20,540 bases of DNA, taken from positions 3,114 through 23,653 of the forward strand of contig DBXI01000064.1 in assembly GCA_002309255.1 (NCBI GenBank), written 5' to 3'. Position numbers and translations under genes: made by a program. Positions 1 to 6,904 of this stretch are shown here, piece after piece; position 1 is the first letter of the stretch, and each line of letters begins with the position of its first letter. The notes under the pieces are model-generated. The model saw nothing but the letters and a program-made list of their open reading frames with translations. It was not told where the DNA came from and did not search any database. Origin of the DNA: Bacteroidales bacterium UBA1216 (GTDB lineage: Bacteria > Bacteroidota > Bacteroidia > Bacteroidales > Paludibacteraceae).

Positions 1-119
1 CCGTGTACCTCGGCCTGCTTGAGGTACCATCCTTCAGCCAGAGCAGCCTGACCTATAACGGTGGCGATAGACAGGATACCTTGTCCGCCTACGCCGGCTA
101 AAATAATATCTTTCTTCAT
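1..119 (-). CDS. iorB: Indolepyruvate:ferredoxin oxidoreductase beta subunit, N-terminal part only
   Basis: The first 39 codons of a gene that runs off the left edge, starting at the ATG complementary to 117-119. The protein begins MKKDIILAGVGGQGILSIAT, and the GVGGQGI motif so close to the N-terminus is the hallmark of the gamma/beta-type subunit of 2-oxoacid:ferredoxin oxidoreductases. Its place directly downstream of iorA on the same strand makes IorB the natural call. Together the subunits oxidatively decarboxylate aryl pyruvates (indolepyruvate, phenylpyruvate) to aryl-acetyl-CoA and reduce ferredoxin in the cytoplasm. It is separated from iorA by 142 nt filled with repeat sequence, which is long for a two-gene operon. 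Only the N-terminus is visible, so whether the rest is intact is unknown. Confidence 0.9.
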   Translation of the reverse strand, partial: MKKDIILAGVGGQGILSIATVIGQAALAEGWYLKQAEVH

Positions 120-136
120 GATTGTTTTATATTTAG

Positions 137-257
137 TCAAAAGACCGTGCTCCGCACTCAAAGACAAAAGACAAAAGCCTATTATGTGTTTGTAGTCGAA
201 TGTGATTCGGCTTTTTTCTTTGAACGTAGTGGTCTTTTATCTTTTAGCGAAGCGGTC
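137..257. repeat. Heptad-phased inverted repeat between iorA and iorB
   Basis: Two arms, each built in 7-nt steps. The left arm (137-178) reads tcaaaag, accgtgc, tccgcac, tcaaaga, caaaaga, caaaagc. The right arm (209-257) reads ggctttt, ttctttg, aacgtag, tggtctt, ttatctt, ttagcga, agcggtc. The arms are inverted copies at their inner ends: 13 bases ending in AAAAGCC pair with 13 bases starting GGCTTTT with one mismatch, around a loop of about 29 nt. The outer part contains GACCGCT-TCGCT, which recurs at 3932-3948. This could be a transcript hairpin between iorA and iorB or simply a resident interspersed repeat. Confidence 0.6.
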
Positions 258-261
258 TAAT

Positions 262-1839
262 TTATTTGCGCGCTTTGCGCTTGAGTGTTTGAATACATTC
301 GCGGCGTGCGATGATGACTGATGTGCCGTGATAGTTGATCTCCTCGCGGATGACAGCCTTCATCTCTTCCATGTTCTTGGCCAGTGGCACAACAACTCTC
401 ACATGCTCCTCGGGGATACCCATAGCCATGCATATGCGCTCCAGTTTGCCTGTACCAGCCGAGTCTTGTCCGCCGGTCATACCGGTGGTGAGGTTGTCGG
501 AGATAAGTACGACAACATCCGCATTGCAGTTGGCGCAGTCGAGCAGCCCGGTCATGCCTGAGTGTGTGAAGGTGGAGTCACCGATCACAGCTATTGACGG
601 GTGTTGACCGGCATCAGCTGCACCTTTCGCCATCGTGATTGACGCGCCCATCTCTACGCATGAGTGGATGGCATGGAAGGGGGAGAGTGCACCCAGGGTG
701 TAGCAGCCTATATCTCCAAAGATACGTGCCTCATCGTATTCGCGCGCCACCTCGTTGAGCGCGGTGTACATGTCTCTGTGGCCGCAGCCCTGGCACATCG
801 AAGGCGGACGACCGGGGAGATTTGTGACTTGTGATTTGTGATTTATGATTTGTGATTTAACGAAGCTGTCCGGCGATAGTTCTCCCATGCGGGGCAGAGC
901 ACCTGTCAGTCGGCCTATGATGCGCACATGTGACGGGACGAGTCCGCGCAACAGCTCTTCCACTACGGGTTGGCCTTCCTCGGCTACGAGTATCTCCTCT
1001 GTGCCGTCCTCAACCATCTTGTTAATCATCGCAATAGGCAATGGGTAGTGGGTGATCTTAAGGATAGAAGCACCGTTGGCCACACCGGCCTCCTGCATGT
1101 AGTTGTAGGCTATGCCGCATGCTACGATGGCGCGTTTGGGGTTCGTGCCGCGCGTGTAAGTATTGTTGCCACACTCCTCGCTCAGGCGGATGAACTCCGG
1201 CTGCTGCGCCAGTAGATCGGCGTAGTTGCGCTTGGCGAATGCCGGCAGCAGTATGAAGTGCTGGGTGTTCGCGGGCAGACTGTGGCTATTCTGCGGCCGC
1301 GGCTCATCGGTGGTCTCAACCATCGCGCGGCTGTGCGCCATGCGGGTAGTCACGCGCATAAGGATAGGTACACGCAGCTTCTCGGACAGTTCGAATGCCT
1401 GCCGCGTCATGTCGTAAGCCTCCTGCTGGTTCGATGGTTCGAAGCAGGGTATCAGCGCAAACTTCGCATAGAACCGTGAGTCCTGTTCGTTCTGCGAGCT
1501 GTGCATCGACGGATCGTCCGCTGCCACAACCACCAATCCGCCGTTCACGCCTGTGATAGCGGAGTTGACGAAAGCATCGGCGCAGACGTTCATGCCTACG
1601 TGCTTCATGCACACCAATGCACGCTTGCCGGCGTAGGTCATACCCAGTGCCGCCTCCATGGCGGTCTTCTCGTTGGTTGCCCACCGGCAGAAGATGCCCC
1701 TGGGGGACTTACTTTCCTGGAGTTGGATGTACTCCGTGATTTCGGTTGAGGGTGTACCCGGGTAGGCGTACACGCCACTCAGTCCGGCATCAATAGCCGC
1801 CTGAGCGATAGCCTCATCTCCTAAAAGGATTTGTTTCAT
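262..1839 (-). CDS. iorA: Indolepyruvate:ferredoxin oxidoreductase alpha subunit without ferredoxin domain
   Basis: The alpha subunit carries the thiamine pyrophosphate (TPP) site for decarboxylation of aryl pyruvates. I chose the ATG at 1837-1839 (MKQILLGDEAIAQAAI), 525 residues, because the family starts with this LLGDEA motif. An ATG 15 codons upstream only adds a low-complexity NTTKNNNT stretch. Visible motifs are YPGTPSTEITEY in the N-terminal pyrimidine-binding half, RPPSMCQGCGHRDMY at the start of the TPP half, and GDST followed by ISDN as the TPP/Mg motif. The archetypal IorA continues after the ARR.C segment into a domain with two [4Fe-4S] clusters; this protein stops 10 residues after ARREC, so that domain is missing. 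A heptad repeat tract is read in frame at about residues 327-339, just before the TPP half. iorB lies downstream. Confidence 0.92.
   Translation of the reverse strand: MKQILLGDEAIAQAAIDAGLSGVYAYPGTPSTEITEYIQLQESKSPRGIFCRWATNEKTAMEAALGMTYAGKRALVCMKHVGMNVCADAFVNSAITGVNGGLVVVAADDPSMHSSQNEQDSRFYAKFALIPCFEPSNQQEAYDMTRQAFELSEKLRVPILMRVTTRMAHSRAMVETTDEPRPQNSHSLPANTQHFILLPAFAKRNYADLLAQQPEFIRLSEECGNNTYTRGTNPKRAIVACGIAYNYMQEAGVANGASILKITHYPLPIAMINKMVEDGTEEILVAEEGQPVVEELLRGLVPSHVRIIGRLTGALPRMGELSPDSFVKSQIINHKSQVTNLPGRPPSMCQGCGHRDMYTALNEVAREYDEARIFGDIGCYTLGALSPFHAIHSCVEMGASITMAKGAADAGQHPSIAVIGDSTFTHSGMTGLLDCANCNADVVVLISDNLTTGMTGGQDSAGTGKLERICMAMGIPEEHVRVVVPLAKNMEEMKAVIREEINYHGTSVIIARRECIQTLKRKARK
821..859. 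repeat. In-frame heptad tract inside iorA
   Basis: Five 7-nt units, tttgtga, cttgtga, tttgtga, tttatga, tttgtga, followed by ttta. Because 7 is not a multiple of 3, the tract is read as a 7-residue peptide period (KSQIINH then KSQVTN). It sits between the central and TPP-binding parts of IorA and is AT-rich in a GC-rich gene. Confidence 0.8.
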
Positions 1840-1896
1840 GGTGTTATTGTTTTTTGTTGTGTTATATTGTCCTCCTATTATCACCCCTCATTTTCT

Positions 1897-1916
1897 ATCC
1901 GCCAATCTTGGCGGAT
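1897..1916. repeat. REP-like hairpin 1, downstream of the RAYT gene
   Basis: The sequence ATCCGCCAATCTTGGCGGAT is a perfect 8-bp stem (ATCCGCCA/TGGCGGAT) with the loop ATCT. It lies 14 nt past the stop of the transposase gene and 57 nt before the iorA start. A near copy follows at 1941 and a third lies inside the transposase gene. Small palindromes beside a REP-associated transposase are the expected substrate of such enzymes. Confidence 0.75.
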
Positions 1917-1930
1917 CTATATCCCACCTA

Positions 1931-3082
1931 TCATGTTTTTATCCGCCAGTCTTGGCGGCTGCCCGCCTCGCATATCTGTGCCGCAAGGTTATTCATGTTG
2001 TGGAATTGGCTGTAATCCGTATCCGCCGGCACGCCCTCATATCCCTCCATCTCCGTGAGCGCCCACGGGGATAATATCAATAGTTGCCCCATCTCGCACA
2101 ACTGATGCCGCCTCAGTTCCGGATTCCATCCTTGGGTTATGGGTTCTTTCTGCAGGTGTATCAACGGCAACGCCTGTTCCATGCAGTCCTTTACCAATTG
2201 TTGCTCGCCTTTGGATATACCAGGTGTCACCAGCACTGCACCGTCTTTTGCTGCTTGCAACCAAGACTCGCGTTGCCTGCGGAACTCATCCGTTGTCTCG
2301 TAGGGTGTCGAATAATCCCTACGCTCACCATCCATCCGCCACCGGTGACAGAACACCTGCTCTTTCCACGGCTTGCGCAACAGGAACAGATTCCCATATG
2401 CCGCATAATCCTGTCCGTCAACTATCAGATGCTGCCTTCGTTGGAACAGATCCGGATACAAGGCTCTCATAACCGCCCGCCGCGGGTTATCCAGCACGTA
2501 TCGGATGATGTTCTCCAATTGCCCCCTGCGGTAACAGATGGTATCATCATAGTTGTCATCAAACAGCGGCTCGATGCCATGCGCAGCGTAATAATCCTCA
2601 CGCTGTTTGCGTGACATCCGCGCCAGCAGCTCATTGTCTATTGCACCTCCCCCCGCAGTTGTATCCACCAATCTTGGCGGATCAAGTGTCCTCCACCTCT
2701 TGGTGCATGCCGCCTTGAAGTCGCGTATCACAAGACCTATCGTCACATCCATCGGTTCCACAACCTGTAGTATCCCATGAAAATGATCAGGCATCACCTG
2801 ATACCCTAACGAGCGGATCTTTCTTCCTTTGGCTGGCTGCATCTCAAATGTCTTCAACCACGCCTCTTCCACATATTGCCCCAACTCGCTCAATACCACA
2901 GCAGGATTATTGATGTCATTGTTCAGTTCTCCGAACACACGCTTACGCCCATGCGTAACAATCGTTATATGGTATATCCCACGCGCATAGTAGTTCTGCC
3001 ACGTCTTATGCGCCCGATGTGCGCTATTTATTAGCCCACCGCGTTCTTTCCAACATGTGTACCAGTCTGTTATCATCTTCAT
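1931..3082 (-). CDS. REP-associated tyrosine transposase (RAYT, Y1/HUH family) with C-terminal extension
   Basis: A 383-residue protein. The N-terminal 205 residues look like the Y1 transposase fold: YYARGIYHITIVTHGRK (31-47), the HUH metal-binding motif MPDHFHGIL with H100 and H102, then IIRYVLDNPRRA, where Y195 is the likely catalytic tyrosine. RAYTs are single-copy domesticated relatives of IS200/IS605 transposases that cut single-stranded REP hairpins. Residues about 275-370 form a second conserved-looking unit (VLVTPGISKGEQQL, LCEMGQLLILSPW, SQFHNMNNLAAQIC). I recall a similar extension in Bacteroidota RAYTs but cannot name a characterised domain. Two REP-like hairpins are part of the coding sequence: one gives DPPRLVD (134-140), the other the C-terminal SRQDWRIKT. 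The start is the first ATG after an in-frame stop; the conserved region begins near residue 30, so the true start could be later. Confidence 0.85.
   Translation of the reverse strand: MKMITDWYTCWKERGGLINSAHRAHKTWQNYYARGIYHITIVTHGRKRVFGELNNDINNPAVVLSELGQYVEEAWLKTFEMQPAKGRKIRSLGYQVMPDHFHGILQVVEPMDVTIGLVIRDFKAACTKRWRTLDPPRLVDTTAGGGAIDNELLARMSRKQREDYYAAHGIEPLFDDNYDDTICYRRGQLENIIRYVLDNPRRAVMRALYPDLFQRRQHLIVDGQDYAAYGNLFLLRKPWKEQVFCHRWRMDGERRDYSTPYETTDEFRRQRESWLQAAKDGAVLVTPGISKGEQQLVKDCMEQALPLIHLQKEPITQGWNPELRRHQLCEMGQLLILSPWALTEMEGYEGVPADTDYSQFHNMNNLAAQICEAGSRQDWRIKT
1941..1958. repeat. REP-like hairpin 2, overlapping the 3' end of the RAYT gene
   Basis: ATCCGCCAGTCTTGGCGG, a 6-bp stem (CCGCCA/TGGCGG) with loop GTCT. 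It matches hairpin 1 except for one loop base and its last two bases (CT instead of AT). It begins 44 nt after hairpin 1 in the same orientation and encodes the final residues of the transposase. Confidence 0.7.
2663..2682. repeat. REP-like hairpin 3, inside the RAYT coding region
   Basis: ATCCACCAATCTTGGCGGAT is identical to hairpin 1 except for one stem base. On the coding strand it is read as DPPRLVD, between the conserved KAACTKRWRTL segment and the conserved region around Y195, so it appears tolerated in a linker. Confidence 0.7.
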
Positions 3083-3140
3083 ACGTCATTGCCCGCTTCA
3101 GTTCCAAGCCCCACGCATTCCCTACCTCACGCACCATCAC

Positions 3141-3857
3141 TCATTCCTCTGCCACCATCTTCTCAAACAAACTCCCCTTTGGCACAGGCGCGACAATAGT
3201 CAGCGGTTCTTTACGTACCGGATGAACGAAGGTGATCTGTCGCGCATGCAGACTGATACTTCCGTCGGGGTTGCTTCGTCGTGCACCGTACTTCAGATCG
3301 CCCTTGATCGGGCAGCCGATGGCCGCCAGCTGGCAGCGGATCTGATGATGCCGTCCGGTAAGCAGTTCGACCTCCAGCAGGGTGTAGTGGTCGCCCGTAG
3401 CCAGGGTGCGGTAGTTGAGGATAGCCTGCTTGGCATCTTTGGCTCCGAGCCTGGCGATGTACGACTTGTTCTGCAGCTCATTGCGCGTGAGGTAGTGCTC
3501 CAGATGCCCTTCGGGCAGCTTGGGTGCACCCTGCACGATGGCCCAATAGGTCTTTTTAATTGATAATTGACAATTGACATTTGACATTTCGTTGCTGCCA
3601 AGGGATTTATCTTTGAACATCTCATTGAGGCGATAAAGTGCCTTCGACGTCCGCGCAAACAGCACGACCCCACTGGTCGGGCGGTCGAGACGATGCGGCA
3701 CACCCAGGAACACCTCGCCGGGTTTGTTGTACTTGACCTTGATATACTCTTTGAGCATCTCGGACAACGGTTTGTCGCCGGTCTTGTCGCCCTGAACGAT
3801 CTCGCCCGGGGCTTTGTTAACGGCTATGATGTGATTGTCTTCGTATAGTATCTGCAT
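3141..3857 (-). CDS. RluA-family pseudouridine synthase, single domain
   Basis: A 238-residue cytoplasmic enzyme converting a uridine in rRNA or tRNA to pseudouridine. It starts MQILYEDNHIIAVNKAPGEI, a typical RluA-family opening, and carries the catalytic motif PHRLDRPTSGVVLFAR, whose Asp attacks the base. The later LLTGRHHQIRCQLAAIGCPI is the second family signature. There is no N-terminal S4 RNA-binding domain, so it resembles the short RluA/TruC-like branch rather than RluB/RluC/RluD; the exact target cannot be read from the sequence. Residues about 90-99 (SNVNCQLSIK) are encoded by a 7-nt repeat tract inserted before the conserved KTYWAIVQG strand. The gene lies 91 nt after the PEP-synthase-like gene and 58 nt before the transposase. 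Confidence 0.9.
   Translation of the reverse strand: MQILYEDNHIIAVNKAPGEIVQGDKTGDKPLSEMLKEYIKVKYNKPGEVFLGVPHRLDRPTSGVVLFARTSKALYRLNEMFKDKSLGSNEMSNVNCQLSIKKTYWAIVQGAPKLPEGHLEHYLTRNELQNKSYIARLGAKDAKQAILNYRTLATGDHYTLLEVELLTGRHHQIRCQLAAIGCPIKGDLKYGARRSNPDGSISLHARQITFVHPVRKEPLTIVAPVPKGSLFEKMVAEE
3559..3589. repeat. In-frame heptad tract inside the RluA-family gene
   Basis: Units attgata, attgaca, attgaca, tttgaca and a partial ttt. On the coding strand it reads SNVNCQLSI. The heptamer differs from those in iorA, susD and dsbD, but the 7-nt spacing is the same. Confidence 0.8.
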
Positions 3858-3948
3858 GGTCTTTACTCTTTCAGCGTAACGGGGTCCCCAAAGAGCTATG
3901 CTCGCGTGGGGTGCTTTGTAGCGGTCATTGTTCTTTCAGCGCAGCGGT
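3858..3948. repeat. Repeat-rich intergenic region with GACCGCT-NCGCT motifs
   Basis: This 91-nt gap holds two copies of a motif also found beside iorA. On the minus strand these are GACCGCTGCGCTGAAAGA at 3931-3948 and CCCCGTTACGCTGAAAGA at 3864-3881, each followed by an AAAGACC or AATGACC word. A CCCCA/TGGGG pair in the middle could form a short hairpin. I see no promoter consensus. The iorA-side copy is AGACCGCTTCGCTAAAAGA. Confidence 0.5.
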
Positions 3949-6885
3949 CTATAGCGTGGCGCAGGCCTTGTTGCCAAAGCCGTCGATGAATAGGGTCAGC
4001 GGCTTATCCAGGCGCACATGCCGGACGAGGTCGGTCTCTTCCAGAGCAGGCAAGGCGTTGAGCAGCTGTTCGTCGTAGTGGTCGCTGATGGGTCGCGCCC
4101 AGGGGTCAACATTGATGTACCCTACGTTAAACGATGTCATGTTCTGGAAGAAGTGGCTGCCTTGGCTGGGCTCGATGCGGAAGTGCTCCAGGCTGCATTC
4201 GGCAATGGCTTTCGCCTCGCTGATGTCACTCCATTGCACGGGCACGCCGAGCGAGGATATCTGCGACCCCCATCGTCCGTAACCGATGAGCATGTACGAC
4301 TTGCCCTCCTGCCGCATGCGGTTGTTCCACTCGCGGATAGTGGTTGCCATCTCGCGGGTACGGAGCACATCGAACGCCTCGCGACGCAGGTAGATGATAT
4401 CCTGTACATCATCGACTTCGCCTACGCCCAATGCACTGCCCGAACGCAGGAACGCGTCCGTCTCATCGATCTTGTCCCAATCGACCTTGGCGGTCAAGCT
4501 ATCCGATGAGATAGGCCGGATCTGCAGCACATGGAAGATCTGCGGATCGCACTCCAGGTTGACGGCAAACTCGATCTCCACGGGGCACTTGATCTCCAGC
4601 GCCGCTATCTCAAGCAGGGTGCGGATGATCTCCGGCAGGGGGAAGGTGTTGAACTTGAGCTGCGGCGCAAAGGTAACGATGCGCGGACCGTCAGGAAAGC
4701 ACGAATCGACGATGCGCATGTTCTCGCGGTCAAAGGTGGATGCGATGAGCTTGAGCGACTCGAAGCGGTCGCAGTCGTGGATGGGGAAACGCTCGAGGTT
4801 GATGGCATCATCGATGGAGGTCTTGAACTTCTCCGGGCTGAGTGAGAGAGCCAGCATCGACTGCTGCGTCTCACGCATGGCCAGATCAACGGTGGAGGTC
4901 TGCATCACATTCTTCGGGTACTTGGGCGAGAAGCGCAGCACCTGCTCGCCATCCACCACGGCTTTGCCTAAGCCGTAGGCTATCTTGACGATGCCGTCTT
5001 CGGGTTTCTCCTTGCCCACGGGGTAGAAGTTGATGCTTCGTGCCACGCCAGATATGACGGGGAAGAAGTAGTTCCCCTCCTGCTCGCCGCAGACCTCCTG
5101 CAGCACGATAGCCATCTTCTCCTCGCTGAGCACATTGCCGGTGGAGGTGATGTATCCGCGTGCGGCGGCGAAATAGACGGATGCATAGACTGACTTGACC
5201 GCCTTGCTCAGCAGTCGTAACTGCTGATCCTCGTTCTCGGTGTGCGGGATCATGTAGGTGCTATACACGCCTGCAAAGGGCTGATAGTAGGAGTCTTCGA
5301 GCTTGCTGGATGAGCGTATAGCCAGGGGCTTGTCGGTCACGCGGATGAAGTGCTGCAGGGCTTCGCGCAAATCAAGCGGCAGCATGGCTGACACAAACTC
5401 GGACAAGATCTCTTCGTCCGACAGGTCGGCATTGATCACGTATTGCAATCCATTCTCCTGAATGAACTGATCAAAGTACTCAGTAGTGATCACCATCGTT
5501 CGCGGCACATACACGCGCAGCTCAGGCCACTTGTCATACAAGTCGTGCTTCTGCAGCATGTGGTTGAGGAACGCCAGTCCCCTACCCTTGCCGCCCATCG
5601 CGCCGTCGCCGCAGCGGGCGAACCAGATGGTGTCGTTGTAGGTGTCAGGCGAGTAACGCGCCACCACACCCAGCGCCTGATTGATGCGGTAGTCGTGGAC
5701 CAGGCGAATGTTCATCTGGCGGACGTTCTCGATGTCGGCCTCGTCCTGGATCTGCAGGGCGCTGACCTTACGGCCTATGGCGAACAGACCGCGAGCGAAG
5801 AGCCACTTACTCAGGTAGTTGTTGTCGCTCAGTCGGCGGAACGCAGCAGGCGATATAGTGGATATGATACGCTCAAAGCCCTCCAGATCGCTGGCGCGGG
5901 CTATCTCCCGTCCGGTACGCGGGTCGCGGGCGATGAAGTCACCGAAGCCGAATTCCCGCTCGATGTACTCGCTCACCTCCTGCGTCAGGGTCTTGGAGGT
6001 CTTGACGATGAATCCTACCTTCAACTTGTTCGCTGTGGCGCGCATCGACTTCTGCGACGACTGCATGAGGAAAGGCATCGTGGGGTTGTCCTTGCGGATC
6101 AGCCGGCACAGATCGACACCCGCATCCAACTTCTCCGCCGACGAGGGGTCACCCTTGTGCAGCACGAAGCCTACATCGGATATCACGCCGATGATGTTGG
6201 CGCTGTAGTGGTTATACAGCTCAACCGCATCGTCGTAGTTGGTAGCCATCAGCACCTTCGGTCGCGAGCGTTTGCGCATCAGTTGTTGCTTCTCGTTGAG
6301 TGCGTCGCGGATGGCTATGTTGTTCTGCTGGAGCACGAGCTTGTAGAGCAACGGCAGGTAGGTCGAGTAGTAACGCACACTGTCCTCCACCAGCAATATA
6401 GCCCGTACCCCCTCCTTGAGAATGTCGTGCTCGGCGTTCAACCTATCCTCGATCAGTTTGATGATGGCTATGATCAGGTCGGTGGAGTTGTTCCAGTTGA
6501 ACAGCAGATCGATGTTCGTCTTGTCCTGCTGTTCGATGCGGCGGTAGAACTCCTTGTTGAACGACGACAGGAGCACTATCGGGCAGTTGGGCTGCAGTCG
6601 CTTGGCCTCAGCGGCAAAGTCCCACACATCATTGCCTCCGGCGCTATAAACGAGCAGGATCAGGTCGTATCGCTCGCCCAGATGCACCTTGGCGATGGCT
6701 TGCTGGGTAGTCTCGGCGCGCTCGATGGCAGGAGGGTTGCTCAGGTTGAGTTCGGCGTACTCCTGTGCTATCTGCACGTCGATGCGGCCGTCCTCCTCCA
6801 GCGCAAAGCTGTCGTAGTTGTTGCATACGAGCAGGATACGCCTTACGCGGCGCTCCATCAGTGAGGTATAGAACGTGTTGTTCAT
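3949..6885 (-). CDS. Receiver-like domains fused to a PEP synthase/PPDK-type ATP-grasp domain
   Basis: A 978-residue cytoplasmic protein, counted from the ATG at 6883-6885; an upstream in-frame ATG would overlap the TamB gene. Residues 14-145 look like a degenerate receiver domain. Residues 160-310 look like an intact one: VEDS (D167), ISDVGF (D237, likely phosphoacceptor), SS at 276-277 and K295. From about 425 comes the PPDK_N-type nucleotide-binding region, with GGKGRGLAFLN (431-441), AIRSSSKLEDSYYQPFAG and an AIVLQEVCG strand. The C-terminus has GKSYMLIGYGRWGSQ and EPSQGSHFFQNMTSFNVGY. I see neither the swivelling phosphohistidine domain (TSHAA-like motif) nor the PEP/pyruvate TIM barrel, so it is unlikely to be a complete PEP synthase. 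Similar long proteins are common in Bacteroidota and usually annotated as PEP synthase or PEP/pyruvate-binding; substrate and role are unknown to me. It begins 19 nt after the TamB gene. Confidence 0.8.
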   Translation of the reverse strand: MNNTFYTSLMERRVRRILLVCNNYDSFALEEDGRIDVQIAQEYAELNLSNPPAIERAETTQQAIAKVHLGERYDLILLVYSAGGNDVWDFAAEAKRLQPNCPIVLLSSFNKEFYRRIEQQDKTNIDLLFNWNNSTDLIIAIIKLIEDRLNAEHDILKEGVRAILLVEDSVRYYSTYLPLLYKLVLQQNNIAIRDALNEKQQLMRKRSRPKVLMATNYDDAVELYNHYSANIIGVISDVGFVLHKGDPSSAEKLDAGVDLCRLIRKDNPTMPFLMQSSQKSMRATANKLKVGFIVKTSKTLTQEVSEYIEREFGFGDFIARDPRTGREIARASDLEGFERIISTISPAAFRRLSDNNYLSKWLFARGLFAIGRKVSALQIQDEADIENVRQMNIRLVHDYRINQALGVVARYSPDTYNDTIWFARCGDGAMGGKGRGLAFLNHMLQKHDLYDKWPELRVYVPRTMVITTEYFDQFIQENGLQYVINADLSDEEILSEFVSAMLPLDLREALQHFIRVTDKPLAIRSSSKLEDSYYQPFAGVYSTYMIPHTENEDQQLRLLSKAVKSVYASVYFAAARGYITSTGNVLSEEKMAIVLQEVCGEQEGNYFFPVISGVARSINFYPVGKEKPEDGIVKIAYGLGKAVVDGEQVLRFSPKYPKNVMQTSTVDLAMRETQQSMLALSLSPEKFKTSIDDAINLERFPIHDCDRFESLKLIASTFDRENMRIVDSCFPDGPRIVTFAPQLKFNTFPLPEIIRTLLEIAALEIKCPVEIEFAVNLECDPQIFHVLQIRPISSDSLTAKVDWDKIDETDAFLRSGSALGVGEVDDVQDIIYLRREAFDVLRTREMATTIREWNNRMRQEGKSYMLIGYGRWGSQISSLGVPVQWSDISEAKAIAECSLEHFRIEPSQGSHFFQNMTSFNVGYINVDPWARPISDHYDEQLLNALPALEETDLVRHVRLDKPLTLFIDGFGNKACATL

Positions 6886-6904
6886 ATCGCTTATATTGGT
6901 TTGA

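Noticed and set aside
137..178. Short spaced repeats considered as a CRISPR array
   Set aside because: Units are 7 nt and contiguous, with no 25-35 nt repeats, no spacers and no cas gene.
1840..1884. Upstream ATG of iorA with a GGAGG nearby
   Set aside because: It would add an NTTKNNNT-type extension not expected in the family. The inner ATG begins the conserved LLGDEA motif.
5443..6864. Long plus-strand frame of 473 codons opposite the PEP-synthase-like gene
   Set aside because: It is fully antisense to a gene with clear domain motifs, is valine- and histidine-rich with no recognisable family, and arises from codon bias of the GC-rich opposite strand.
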